Assembly (NCBI GenBank): GCA_036274055.1
Contig: DASUGM010000092.1
Location: 1-24,984, forward strand
Direction: 5' to 3'
DNA: 24,984 nt
DNA from: DASUGM01 sp036274055
GTDB taxonomy: Bacteria > Acidobacteriota > Vicinamibacteria > Vicinamibacterales > SCN-69-37
A program made the translations under genes and the position numbers. Shown here piece after piece: positions 1 through 8,046 of this stretch (the stretch's first letter is position 1; every line of letters starts with the position of its first letter). The notes under the pieces are model-generated. The model saw nothing but the letters and a program-made list of their open reading frames with translations. It was not told where the DNA came from and made no database searches.

Positions 1-57
1 GGGAGAACGGGAGAACGGGAGAACGGAACGCCCGAACGTTCCGAAGTTCCGAACCGA
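1..57. repeat. Intergenic tandem/inverted repeat, cut by the window edge
   Basis: The window opens with three direct copies of the 8-mer GGGAGAAC, followed by GGAACG and CGTTCC, which can pair as a short stem, and then more GTTCCG/GAACCG words. It resembles the other gene-3'-end hairpins in this window, so it probably follows the unseen upstream gene. Only part is visible. Confidence 0.6.
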
Positions 58-66
58 AGAACGCGT

Positions 67-72
67 CATAAT
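67..72 (+). promoter_or_regulatory. Putative -10 box (CATAAT) of the thiolase gene
   Basis: CATAAT differs from the sigma-70 consensus by one base and ends six bases before the ATG at 79. That spacing would start the transcript at or next to the ATG, implying a leaderless mRNA. No Shine-Dalgarno sequence is visible. No convincing -35 box was seen. Confidence 0.4.
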
Positions 73-78
73 TGCCTG

Positions 79-1287
79 ATGTCCTCCCGGTCGGTCGTCA
101 TTGTGGGCGGCGCGCGCACCGCCATCGGCCGCTACGGCGGCACGCTGCGCAGCACTCACCCCGCTGAGCTCGGCGCGCGCGCGGTGAAAGCGGCGCTGGC
201 GCGCGCCGGGGTGACGCCGGGCGATGTCGACGAAGTCATCATCGGCCACGGCCGCCAGGCCGGGTCCGGACCGAATCCGGGAAGGCAAGTCGGCCGTCGC
301 GCCGGCCTGCCGGACACCGTCCCGGCGCAGACGATCAACCAGGCATGCGCGTCCGGTCTGCAGGCCGTCGCGCTCGGCGCGCAGGCGATTCTGCTCGGCC
401 AGTCGACGACCGTGATTGCCGGCGGCATCGAGTCGATGAGCCGGATGCCGTATTTTCTCGACAGCGACGACGCGCGCTGGGGCCACAAGATGGGCAACTT
501 CGCGATGGTCGACGCGATGTATCGCGATGGCTTCTTCGATCCGCTGTCGCAGCTGATCATGGGCCAGACCGCGGAAGTGCTGGCACGCCAGTATCAAATC
601 ACCCGCGACGAGTCCGACGCGTTCGCGCTCGAAAGCCAGCTCCGCGCGCAGCGCGCGATTGCCGACGGCATCTTTGCCGACGAAATCACTCCCGCGCCGG
701 GGACGGACGCCAAAGGCAAGCCCGTCGATCTCGAGGTCGACGAGCACCCGCGCGCCGGCGCGACGATCGAAGGGTTGCGCAAGCTGCCGCTGGTGTTCGA
801 GGCGGTGGACGGCCAGTCAGGCATCATCACCGCCGGCTCGTCGTCCGGCATCACCGACGGCGGCGCCGCCGTGGTGCTGATGGCTGAAGAGGAAGCGTCG
901 CGGCGGGGTCTGACCCCGATGGCGCGGATTACCGGCTGGGCGACCGCCGGTGTCGATCCGCGCATCATGGGCATCGGCCCGGTGCCGGCGATTCGCAAGC
1001 TCCTGGCGAAGACCGGGCTGGCGATGACCGACTTCGATCTCGTCGAGCTGAACGAGGCGTTCGCGCCGCAAGTGCTGGCCTGCCTCAAGGACATTCCGAT
1101 CGATCGCGACCGGCTCAACGTCAACGGCGGCGCGATCGCGCTCGGACATCCGATTGGCGCCACCGGCACGCGGATTCTGGTCACCCTGCTGTACGCGATG
1201 GCGCGCCGCCGCGTTCGCCGCGGCCTGGCGACGCTCTGCGTGAGCGGCGGGCTCGGGATGGCGCTGGCCGTGGAGCGAGTGGAGTAG
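79..1287 (+). CDS. Thiolase family protein (acetyl-CoA C-acyltransferase)
   Basis: A 402-residue thiolase of normal length. It should condense or cleave acyl-CoA and acetyl-CoA in the cytosol, in beta-oxidation or acetoacetyl-CoA formation. The nucleophile is Cys90 in NQACASG. The GHP motif gives His357 in NVNGGAIALGHP, and the second catalytic cysteine is Cys387 in CVSGG. The ATG at 79 begins the first beta strand (SVVIVGGARTAIG) and no upstream alternative is needed. The next gene starts two bases after the stop, so the two are probably translated together. A second thiolase at 5901-7082 shares the architecture but is clearly divergent. Whether this one is degradative or biosynthetic cannot be told from sequence alone. 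Confidence 0.95.
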   Translation: MSSRSVVIVGGARTAIGRYGGTLRSTHPAELGARAVKAALARAGVTPGDVDEVIIGHGRQAGSGPNPGRQVGRRAGLPDTVPAQTINQACASGLQAVALGAQAILLGQSTTVIAGGIESMSRMPYFLDSDDARWGHKMGNFAMVDAMYRDGFFDPLSQLIMGQTAEVLARQYQITRDESDAFALESQLRAQRAIADGIFADEITPAPGTDAKGKPVDLEVDEHPRAGATIEGLRKLPLVFEAVDGQSGIITAGSSSGITDGGAAVVLMAEEEASRRGLTPMARITGWATAGVDPRIMGIGPVPAIRKLLAKTGLAMTDFDLVELNEAFAPQVLACLKDIPIDRDRLNVNGGAIALGHPIGATGTRILVTLLYAMARRRVRRGLATLCVSGGLGMALAVERVE

Positions 1288-1289
1288 AG

Positions 1290-2345
1290 ATGCGTATCGC
1301 GGTGATTCCGGGCGACGGCATCGGCAAGGACGTCACCGCCGAAGCCATCAAGGTATTGAAGGCGGTCAGCGAATCGTCGGGGCGCAAACTCGACCTCGAG
1401 GTGCTGCCGTGGAGCGCCGATCACTTTCTCGCCACTGGTGAGACGCTGCCGGCCAACGGCTACGCGATGCTGCGCGACGACTACGCGGCCATTCTGCTCG
1501 GCGCGCTGGGCGATCCGCGCGTCGCCGACAACCGTCATGCGCGGGATATCCTGCTCGGCACGCGCTTCGAGCTCGACCTCTACGTCAACTACCGCCCGGT
1601 CAAACTGCTCGACGATCGCCTCTGTCCGTTGAAGGATCGCGGCCGGAAGGACGTCAACTTCGTCGTCTTTCGCGAGAACACCGAAGGCGTTTACGTCAGC
1701 ATCGGCGGGCGATTCAAGGCCGGCACCACCGACGAGATCGCGGTGCAGGAAGAGATCAACACCTGGAAGGGCGTGCACCGCATCATCACGCACGCGTTCG
1801 AATACGCGAAGGCGAACCGGCTGACCAGGGTCTGCATGTCCGACAAGAGCAACGCGATGGCGCAGGGCCATGCGTTGTGGCAGCGGGTGTTCAAGGAAGT
1901 CGCGGCCGAATATCCGGGCATCAAGGCCAGCCATCTCTACATCGACGCGCTGGCGATGCTGCTGGTGAAGGATCCGGGGCAGTTCGAGGTCATCGTCACC
2001 AACAACCTTTTCGGCGACATCGTCACCGACATCGGCGGCGCGTTGCAGGGTGGATTGGGAATGGCGGCGAGCGGCAACATCCATCCGGGGCGGACGTCGC
2101 TGTTCGAGCCGGTGCACGGATCGGCGCCGCCGCTGGCGGGGAAGAACGTCGCCAATCCGATCGGCGCGATTCTCTCGGCGGCGTTGATGCTCGAGAACAT
2201 CGGCCGCGCGGACGATGGCAAGCGGGTCGAAGACGCGGTCGAGGCCGCGGTACACGCCGGCCAGACGACCGCGGATGTCGGCGGGACGCTCGGGACGCGT
2301 GAAGCCGGTGATGCCGTCGCCGCCAGGCTGCACGCCGGGGCCTAG
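1290..2345 (+). CDS. 3-isopropylmalate dehydrogenase-like beta-decarboxylating dehydrogenase
   Basis: A 351-residue member of the isocitrate/isopropylmalate/tartrate dehydrogenase family. It oxidises and decarboxylates a 2-hydroxy acid with NAD(P). The N-terminal PGDGIG motif, the arginines in LLGTR and NYRP, the RENTEGVY segment with the catalytic tyrosine, the lysine in MSDKSNAM, and the metal-binding aspartates in YIDALAM and FGDIVTDIGG are all visible. The C-terminal FEPVHGSAP motif is intact. Overall it most resembles LeuB of the actinobacterial type (GALGDPR), but no leuA, leuC or leuD lies nearby and it is coupled to a thiolase. GGAG at 1281-1284 lies inside the thiolase 3' end, five bases before the ATG. 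Substrate assignment is uncertain; leucine biosynthesis is the first guess. Confidence 0.85.
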   Translation: MRIAVIPGDGIGKDVTAEAIKVLKAVSESSGRKLDLEVLPWSADHFLATGETLPANGYAMLRDDYAAILLGALGDPRVADNRHARDILLGTRFELDLYVNYRPVKLLDDRLCPLKDRGRKDVNFVVFRENTEGVYVSIGGRFKAGTTDEIAVQEEINTWKGVHRIITHAFEYAKANRLTRVCMSDKSNAMAQGHALWQRVFKEVAAEYPGIKASHLYIDALAMLLVKDPGQFEVIVTNNLFGDIVTDIGGALQGGLGMAASGNIHPGRTSLFEPVHGSAPPLAGKNVANPIGAILSAALMLENIGRADDGKRVEDAVEAAVHAGQTTADVGGTLGTREAGDAVAARLHAGA

Positions 2346-2355
2346 CCGCGCGGCA

Positions 2356-2361
2356 TACAAT
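2356..2361 (+). promoter_or_regulatory. Putative -10 box (TACAAT) of the kinase gene
   Basis: TACAAT lies in the 28-base gap after the dehydrogenase stop and ends twelve bases before the kinase ATG at 2374. It supports a separate transcript for the kinase and the choice of the 2374 start. No -35 box is evident. Confidence 0.35.
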
Positions 2362-2373
2362 CAGCCCACACAA

Positions 2374-4956
2374 ATGAGCCTGATCCCGGGCAACCGGTTG
2401 GGCCCGTACGAAATCGTCGCGCCGCTCGGCGCCGGCGGCATGGGCGAGGTGTATCTCGCCAACGACACGCGGCTCGGCCGCGAGGTCGCGATCAAGGTCC
2501 TGCCGCCAGATGTCCAGAACGATCCTGATCGGCTGGCGCGCTTCGAACGCGAGGCCAAGGCCGTTTCCGCGCTGAATCACCCGAACATCGTCACGCTGTA
2601 TGAAGTCGGCAGCAGTGACTCGGGCCCGTATCTCGTGCTCGAGAAGATCGATGGCCAGTCGATGCGCGCGGTCATCGCCGAAGGGCCGCTTCCGGTGCGC
2701 CGGTTGCTGGCGCTTGGCGCGCAGATCGCCGCGGGCCTGGCGAAGGCGCATGCGGCCGGCATCGTCCACCGCGATCTGAAGCCCGACAACGTGATGGTCA
2801 CGGGCGACGGCTTCGTGAAAATCCTGGACTTCGGCCTGGCGCGGCTGGTGTTGCCGGACGAAGGCAGCGGCGAGGTTCCGGACGCGACGACGATCGCGCA
2901 GCAGACGGCGTCAGGACTCGTGCTCGGCACGCTTGGATATTTGTCGCCGGAGCAGGCGTCAGGCAAGCCGGCGGACTTTCGCGCCGATCAGTTCGCACTC
3001 GGCGCGTTGCTGTATGAGATGGCAACCGGTACCCGGCCGTTCCGCCGCGACTCCACACTCGAATCGCTGGCGGCGACGATTCGTGACGAGCCCGAGCCGA
3101 TCCGATCGAAGCGGCCGGACCTACCGGCGCCGTTGGCGTGGATCATCGAGCGCTGTCTTTCGAAGTCACCGGACGATCGTTACGCCTCGACGCGCGATCT
3201 CGCTCGAGATCTTTCCGATCTGCGCGATCGGGCGTCGTCGATCGAGATGGCCGCCGATGCCGTCGCCACGGCATCGAAGCGCGGCACGCGTACAGGGCTG
3301 TGGCTTGGGCTCGCGGCGCTTACCGCCGCCGCGGTCGCCCTCACCAGCTATCGAGTGGGCCAGCTGAATGTCGAGTCCGACACGCAGCCCTCGTACCGGC
3401 CGCTGACCTTCCAGCGCGGTATCGCCACCGGCGCGCGGTTCAGCGCCGATGGCAAGACGATCTACTACAGCATGGCAGTCGGTGCCGAGGCGTCGCGCGT
3501 GTTCATGACGCGCATCGACGGCACCGGGTCGAAGATGCTCGACCACGTGCAGCCGGGCTTCCTCCTGTCGGTGTCCGACAAGGACGATCTCGGCGTGCTT
3601 TTGACAGAAGGCCTGAACCTCGGCACTTCGCCCGGCACTCTGGTGCGGGTGCCGGCCATCGGCGGCGAGCCGGGGACACTTATGGTAGACGCGTTGTTCG
3701 CTGATTTCACTGCGCACGGCGACGAGTTCGTCGCGATCAACGCCAAACAGATGGAGTTTCCGATCGGACGCCCGATGAGCCTGAGCCCGCGCCCCTTCTG
3801 GGCCCGTCTCTCGCCGAGCGGCGATCGCATCGCGACCGTGACAAATACGTCAAGCAGCAGGCTTGACGTGATCGATCGGAATGGCACGAGCCTCATGAGC
3901 CAAAGCGAGGGTCTCATTTATGGCCTGGCCTGGTCCCCAGATGGGAGCGAAGTCTGGTATTCGGCCTCGGCCTCGAAGTTCGGCGCGGATCGCGCGGTGT
4001 ATGCGGTGACGCTCGCCGGTGAGCGGCGGCTCGTTGCGCGAATTCCAGGCGCGATGACCGTGTACGACGTCGGGCCGGAAGGAAAGAGCGCGCTTGTCGC
4101 GACTGGCGCCTCATGGTCGTCGATCCAGGCGATGCGCCAGGGTCAGTCCGGCGAGCAGTCGCTGGACCATCTCGGCAGATCTCAGCCCGTCGGGCTGTCG
4201 GCCGACGGCGAGTGGGTGTTGATCAACGAAGAGCGCGAAGTCGGCACCGGCGCAGTCCTCAAGTCGACCGACGGCCGCAAGATGTTCGATCTCGGCAAGG
4301 AGCAGCCGCTTGCGCTGCGTCCCGACGGCAAGCTGGCGCTGATGGTCGACCGTAAGAATGCGGCGCGAGTCCAACTGATGCCGACTCCGGCGGGGGTTCG
4401 GGAGTTCGGGGCGGCGAGGGATCTCGCACTGCCGAAGGGACTCGAAGTCGGCGGCCCGAACCGATGGTCACGGGACGGCCGTCGGCTGTTTATGTGTCTG
4501 CGGCCGGATGAGAAATCGGCATGCCGGATTTGGATGCTCGATGGTGAACAACCGTGGCGAGTCGTCACGCCGGAAATCCAGGATCCTGCGTTTGCGGTTC
4601 GCGGAGACGGTGAGATGCTCGCCGCGCGTGACTCGTCGAAAACGTTGTGCCTGTTTCCCGTGAGCGGCGGGCCGCCGACGCGCGTCGAAGGAGAGGTCCG
4701 CCCTGCGGTTGTGTGGACCAGCGACGGTCGGGAACTCATCCTCCGCGACCCGCCATCAGTCCGGCCAATCCCGGCGCGCCTGTACCGGCACGACCTGCGC
4801 AGCGGGCGAACCACGCCGTGGTACGACCTTGCGCCCGCCGATCGCGCGGGCGTCACCGGTGTCGCGCTCGTGCTGTTTTCGGACGACCTGCAGACGGTCG
4901 TCTATCAGTACTTCCGGGCAACGAACGAACTGTTCCTGGCGCAAGGGCTGCGGTGA
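2374..4956 (+). CDS. Membrane Ser/Thr protein kinase with TolB-like beta-propeller sensor
   Basis: An 860-residue PknB-type kinase. The N-terminal kinase domain (about residues 12-285) has the glycine loop GAGGMGEVY, Lys41 (AIKVL), Glu60, HRDLKPDN with catalytic Asp134, and the DFG motif at 152-154. The APE position reads SPEQASG. A single hydrophobic segment (about 307-326) anchors the protein. The remaining 530 residues contain repeated blades such as FSADGKTIYYS and WSPDGSEVWYS, typical of TolB/WD40-like propellers, predicted to lie outside the membrane as a sensor. The ATG at 2374 is chosen because the open frame upstream overlaps the dehydrogenase gene and gives no kinase homology. Such kinases are abundant in Acidobacteriota; the ligand and substrates are unknown. 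Confidence 0.93.
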   Translation: MSLIPGNRLGPYEIVAPLGAGGMGEVYLANDTRLGREVAIKVLPPDVQNDPDRLARFEREAKAVSALNHPNIVTLYEVGSSDSGPYLVLEKIDGQSMRAVIAEGPLPVRRLLALGAQIAAGLAKAHAAGIVHRDLKPDNVMVTGDGFVKILDFGLARLVLPDEGSGEVPDATTIAQQTASGLVLGTLGYLSPEQASGKPADFRADQFALGALLYEMATGTRPFRRDSTLESLAATIRDEPEPIRSKRPDLPAPLAWIIERCLSKSPDDRYASTRDLARDLSDLRDRASSIEMAADAVATASKRGTRTGLWLGLAALTAAAVALTSYRVGQLNVESDTQPSYRPLTFQRGIATGARFSADGKTIYYSMAVGAEASRVFMTRIDGTGSKMLDHVQPGFLLSVSDKDDLGVLLTEGLNLGTSPGTLVRVPAIGGEPGTLMVDALFADFTAHGDEFVAINAKQMEFPIGRPMSLSPRPFWARLSPSGDRIATVTNTSSSRLDVIDRNGTSLMSQSEGLIYGLAWSPDGSEVWYSASASKFGADRAVYAVTLAGERRLVARIPGAMTVYDVGPEGKSALVATGASWSSIQAMRQGQSGEQSLDHLGRSQPVGLSADGEWVLINEEREVGTGAVLKSTDGRKMFDLGKEQPLALRPDGKLALMVDRKNAARVQLMPTPAGVREFGAARDLALPKGLEVGGPNRWSRDGRRLFMCLRPDEKSACRIWMLDGEQPWRVVTPEIQDPAFAVRGDGEMLAARDSSKTLCLFPVSGGPPTRVEGEVRPAVVWTSDGRELILRDPPSVRPIPARLYRHDLRSGRTTPWYDLAPADRAGVTGVALVLFSDDLQTVVYQYFRATNELFLAQGLR

Positions 4957-5249
4957 GCGCGCGGATTTCATTGGCGACCAGTTCCGGCTGATCGAGGTGT
5001 ATCCAGTGCCCGCTGCCATCGACGACGATATGACGCGTCGCGAGAGCTCTGTGCGCCGCAAGAATCGCCGGCGGCTGATGCGCGCCTGAGAGTACCGTCA
5101 CCGGCAGGCGGGCGGGCAGAGGACACCGCGCGATCTCGGCGGCGCCGGACCGGCGGCAGGAACCGCCGGCGATCGCGCCGGGCGCCCACCGGCCTCAAGC
5201 ATCGTGCCGAGCGCCGGGAGCGCCAGTGCCCACAGAGCCACGGTCATAT
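4945..5249 (-). pseudogene. Decayed alpha/beta-hydrolase fragment
   Basis: On the minus strand, positions 5194 down to about 4945 translate without a stop into a hydrolase C-terminus. It has an LPVTVLSGAH strand and then GSGHWIHLDQPE, which carries the catalytic-histidine loop of alpha/beta hydrolases, and a final helix (LVANEIRALTAAL). The frame is closed by a TGA at 5195-5197. A fragment that looks like its upstream continuation (LWALALPALGTMLEAGG) lies in another frame at about 5249-5190, suggesting a frameshift. The nucleophile region is absent and a start is missing. The 3' end runs into the opposite-strand kinase gene. This is best read as a relic rather than a gene. It accounts for most of the 329-base stretch without an intact gene at 4957-5285. 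Confidence 0.6.
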
Positions 5250-5274
5250 GGCAGTATCACCCTGACAAATCGCC

Positions 5275-5279
5275 GGAGG
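5275..5279 (+). promoter_or_regulatory. Shine-Dalgarno site setting the cyclophilin start
   Basis: GGAGG lies six bases before the ATG at 5286. It decides between that start and an in-frame ATG at 5226, which would place twenty extra residues before the signal peptide. Confidence 0.65.
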
Positions 5280-5285
5280 TGGCTG

Positions 5286-5837
5286 ATGCGAGGTTCTCTG
5301 CTTGCCGTTGCCGTCGTTGGTCTCCTGTCGACTTCGCCCGCCGCACAGGGCCGCAATGCCGCCGCGCCGGGCCCCGTGGTCGTTCTGACGACGGTCAAGG
5401 GCGACATCGAAATCGAGCTCCTGGTTGCCGAGACGCCGAAGTCGGCGGGACGAATCCTCGAACTCGCGAAAACAAATTTCTACCGAGGCCTGCTGTTCCA
5501 TTGGGTCCAGCCCGGCGTCGTGCAGGTCGGCGACCCGTTGACACGCGACATGACGAAGCGTGAATTGTTTGGCACCGGCGGCAGCGGGCCAAGGCAAAGC
5601 GTGCGGCCAATCGGCGTCGCCGAACTGACGAAGCGGAAATTCGAGCGCGGCACGGTCGGGCTCGCGTATCGAAACGGGGCGAAGCCGGAGGAGGCCGATT
5701 GTCAGATCTTCATCCTGACGGCGCCGAACCCGTCACTGAACGGCAAGTACGCCGCTATCGGCCGGGTCATCAAGGGGATGACGGTCGTCGACAAGATCGC
5801 CCTGAACGACATGGTCAAGACCGTGGCGGTCCGGTAG
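5286..5837 (+). CDS. Secreted cyclophilin-type peptidyl-prolyl isomerase, catalytic Arg missing
   Basis: A 183-residue protein. Residues 1-21 are a signal peptide (MRGSLLAVAVVGLLSTSPAAQ), so it should act in the periplasm. The cyclophilin fold is recognisable from VVLTTVKGDIEIEL, the AGRILELAKTNFYRGLLFH segment, VGDP, GTVGLAY, QIFIL and YAAIGRVIKGMTVVDKI. In active cyclophilins the FHR(V/I) motif supplies the catalytic arginine; here it reads FHWV (Trp73), so isomerase activity is doubtful. It could still act as a binding or chaperone domain. The start follows from the GGAGG site. The gene stands alone between the hydrolase relic and the second thiolase. Confidence 0.87.
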   Translation: MRGSLLAVAVVGLLSTSPAAQGRNAAAPGPVVVLTTVKGDIEIELLVAETPKSAGRILELAKTNFYRGLLFHWVQPGVVQVGDPLTRDMTKRELFGTGGSGPRQSVRPIGVAELTKRKFERGTVGLAYRNGAKPEEADCQIFILTAPNPSLNGKYAAIGRVIKGMTVVDKIALNDMVKTVAVR

Positions 5838-5883
5838 AGCGATTTCGGCTTTAGTAGAGAGGACGGAGTTCTGTCAACCGACG

Positions 5884-5889
5884 CATAAT
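5884..5889 (+). promoter_or_regulatory. Putative -10 box (CATAAT) of the second thiolase
   Basis: CATAAT lies in the 63-base gap upstream of the ATG at 5901, with eleven bases between. It is the same hexamer found before the first thiolase. The rest of the gap shows no hairpin or repeat, unlike most gene 3' ends here. Confidence 0.4.
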
Positions 5890-5900
5890 AGTTAGTTGAC

Positions 5901-7082
5901 ATGAGCACTGACGTCTTCATTGTTGGCGGGGCCCGGACCCCGATGACCGATTACAGCGGCGCGTTGAAAGACGTGTCCGCGCTCGAGCTTGGCGCCACGG
6001 CGGCGCGGGCGGCGTTCGCGAAGACCGGCGTCAAGCCGGAGTGGATCGACCACGCCGTCGTCGGCAACGTGATGCAGACGAGCGCCGATGCGATTTACGG
6101 CGCGCGGCACGTCGCCCTCAAGGCCGGCGTGCCGATTGAAGTGCCGGCGCTGACCGTCAACCGGCTCTGCGGCTCCGGGATTCAGGCGGCGATCAGCGGC
6201 GCGCAGTTGATCAAGCTCGACGAGGCGCAAATCGTGCTCTCGGGCGGTATCGAGAGCATGAGCCAGGCGCCGCACGTGCTGCGCGGGCTGCGGTCGGGCC
6301 TGCGGCTCAATCAGGGCAAGCTCGAGGATTCGCTCTATGAGGCGCTGCTCGATCCGTACTGCGGTCTGTTCATGGCGCAGACGGCGGAGAAGTGCGCGGC
6401 GAAGTACAACGTCTCGCGCCAGGAACAGGACGAGTACGCGCTGCGCAGCCAGCAGGCGGCGTCGAAGGCGTGGGCCGAGGGCCGGTTCGCCGATGAAATC
6501 ACGCCGGTGGAGATCAAGTCGCGAAAGGGCGTGACCGTCGTCGACAAGGACGATCACCTGCGTCCGGACACGACGCTCGAAGGGCTGGCCAAGCTGCCGG
6601 CGGCGTTCTCGAAGGATGGCAGCGTCACCGCCGGCAATGCCAGCGGGATTGTCGACGGCGGCGCCGCGCTGATCCTCGCGTCGCAGAAGGCGGTGAAAGA
6701 AAAGGGTCTGACCCCGCTGGCGCGTATCGTCAGCTGGGCGTATGTTGGCGTCGATCCGTCGTACATGGGCATGGGCCCGGCGCCGGCGACGCGAATGGCG
6801 CTCGCCAAGGCCGGCCTCAAGCTCGATCAGATCGATCTGATCGAAGTGAACGAGGCCTTCGCGGGTCAGTACCTCGCGGTCGAGAAAGAACTCGGGCTCG
6901 ACCGCAGCAAGACCAACGTCAACGGCGGCGCGATCGCGCTCGGCCACCCGCTCGGCATGACCGGCACGCGGCTGCTGCTGACGCTGACGCACGAACTGCG
7001 GCGCCGGAACAAGCGATACGGCCTGGCGACGGCGTGCATCGGCGGCGGCCAGGGAATCGCTGCCATCATTGAAAAACTCTAA
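5901..7082 (+). CDS. Thiolase family protein (acetyl-CoA acetyltransferase / 3-ketoacyl-CoA thiolase)
   Basis: A 393-residue thiolase of standard length. Cys90 in NRLCGSG is the acyl-accepting nucleophile, His349 lies in NVNGGAIALGHP, and Cys379 in ACIGGGQG is the general base. With the hydroxyacyl-CoA dehydrogenase that follows on the same strand it forms a pair that interconverts acetyl-CoA, acetoacetyl-CoA and 3-hydroxybutanoyl-CoA, or finishes a beta-oxidation round. The TAA stop merges with the first bases of the hairpin repeat at 7083. The GLTPLARI block is shared with the thiolase at 79-1287, but the rest is diverged enough to rule out recent duplication. Confidence 0.95.
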   Translation: MSTDVFIVGGARTPMTDYSGALKDVSALELGATAARAAFAKTGVKPEWIDHAVVGNVMQTSADAIYGARHVALKAGVPIEVPALTVNRLCGSGIQAAISGAQLIKLDEAQIVLSGGIESMSQAPHVLRGLRSGLRLNQGKLEDSLYEALLDPYCGLFMAQTAEKCAAKYNVSRQEQDEYALRSQQAASKAWAEGRFADEITPVEIKSRKGVTVVDKDDHLRPDTTLEGLAKLPAAFSKDGSVTAGNASGIVDGGAALILASQKAVKEKGLTPLARIVSWAYVGVDPSYMGMGPAPATRMALAKAGLKLDQIDLIEVNEAFAGQYLAVEKELGLDRSKTNVNGGAIALGHPLGMTGTRLLLTLTHELRRRNKRYGLATACIGGGQGIAAIIEKL

Positions 7083-7172
7083 ACTTCAAACTTGAAACTT
7101 CAAACTCAAACTTGGAACCCGGAGTCCTAGAGTCCGGAGTTTTGAGTTTCAAGTTTTGAGTTTGAAGTTGGC
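7083..7172. repeat. Heptad-phased intergenic hairpin (AACTTCA/AACTCAA type)
   Basis: The left arm (7083-7120) runs in 7-bp words AACTTCA, AACTTGA, AACTTCA, AACTCAA. The right arm (about 7137-7170) is made of their reverse complements (TTTGAAGTT, TTTGAGTT). The short centre contains a TCCGG/CCGGA pair around CTAG. It is strikingly AT-rich for this GC-rich DNA. It separates the thiolase from the dehydrogenase, whose AGGAG ribosome site (7173-7177) begins right at its edge. Confidence 0.85.
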
Positions 7173-7181
7173 AGGAGCTGT

Positions 7182-8039
7182 ATGCAAATCAAGACGGTTG
7201 GAGTCCTCGGGTGTGGCCTGATGGGATCCGGGATTGCCCAGGTTGCGGCGGCGTCGGGCTACAAGACGCTGGTCCGTGAAGTGAACCAGGGCGTGCTCGA
7301 CAAGGGCCTCGGGCGGATGAAGAAGTTTCTCGAGGACGGCGTCGCCAAGGGCAAGGTCACCGCCGAGCAGCGCGACACGACGCTCGGCAACCTCAGCGGC
7401 GTCACCGACTTCGCGGCGATGAAAGACTGCGACATCGTCATCGAGGCGATCATCGAGAACGTCGACGACAAGATCGCGGCGTTCACCGCGCTCGAAGCGG
7501 TCGTCGGGCCGAACACGATCTTCGCGTCGAACACCTCGTCGTTGTGCATCACCGAACTGGCGGCGAAGACGAAGCGGCCGGATCGTTTCGGCGGCCTGCA
7601 CTTCTTCAATCCGGTGCCGCTGATGAAGCTGGTCGAGGTCATCCGTTCGCTGACGACCAGCGACGAGACCTATCAGCGGATGTTCAAGTTCGCGCAATCG
7701 CTCGGCAAGGAGCCGATCACCGCGCCGGACAAACCCGGCTTCATCGTCAATCGTCTGCTCGTGCCGTATCTGCTCGACGCGATCAAGTGCTACGAGCGCG
7801 GCCTCGGCACCGTCGAAGACATCGACAACGGCATGAAACTCGGCTGCGGCCATCCGATGGGCCCGCTGACCCTGCTCGATTTTGTCGGCCTCGATACGAC
7901 CTACTACATCGCGAACATCATGTTTGATGAGTACAAGGAGCCGATGTTCGCCGCCCCGCCGCTCCTCAAGCGCATGGTGCTCGCCGGCAAGCTCGGCCGC
8001 AAGTCGGGCGAGGGGTTTTACAAATACGAGAAGAAATAA
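7182..8039 (+). CDS. 3-hydroxybutyryl-CoA / 3-hydroxyacyl-CoA dehydrogenase
   Basis: A 285-residue, single-function enzyme of usual length. It reduces acetoacetyl-CoA or oxidises 3-hydroxyacyl-CoA with NAD(P). The Rossmann motif GVLGCGLMGSGIAQ occupies residues 7-20. The catalytic His140 sits in LHFFNPVPLMKLVEV, and the C-terminal dimerisation domain begins at KPGFIVNRLLVPYL. AGGAG (7173-7177) lies four bases before the ATG. It follows the thiolase at 5901 on the same strand, separated by a hairpin repeat, and ends convergent with the TPR gene. The same short form is used in butanoate metabolism and some degradative pathways; direction cannot be decided here. Confidence 0.95.
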   Translation: MQIKTVGVLGCGLMGSGIAQVAAASGYKTLVREVNQGVLDKGLGRMKKFLEDGVAKGKVTAEQRDTTLGNLSGVTDFAAMKDCDIVIEAIIENVDDKIAAFTALEAVVGPNTIFASNTSSLCITELAAKTKRPDRFGGLHFFNPVPLMKLVEVIRSLTTSDETYQRMFKFAQSLGKEPITAPDKPGFIVNRLLVPYLLDAIKCYERGLGTVEDIDNGMKLGCGHPMGPLTLLDFVGLDTTYYIANIMFDEYKEPMFAAPPLLKRMVLAGKLGRKSGEGFYKYEKK

Positions 8040-8046
8040 CCGGCTG

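Noticed and set aside
905..917. GGGGTCTGACCCC palindrome, with a near copy at 6704-6715, as a dispersed repeat
   Set aside because: Both copies encode the conserved GLTP of the thiolase GLTP(L/M)ARI block, so protein homology explains them.
594..2360. Long open frame on the minus strand, and similar ones at 19932-21608, 15731-17086 and 21944-23317
   Set aside because: They are antisense to well-identified genes, show no family motifs and have the Arg/Ala/Asp-rich composition expected of GC-rich shadow frames.
2941..2955. SPE instead of APE in the kinase activation segment
   Set aside because: SPEQ is, as I recall it, common in this bacterial kinase subfamily and does not suggest inactivity.
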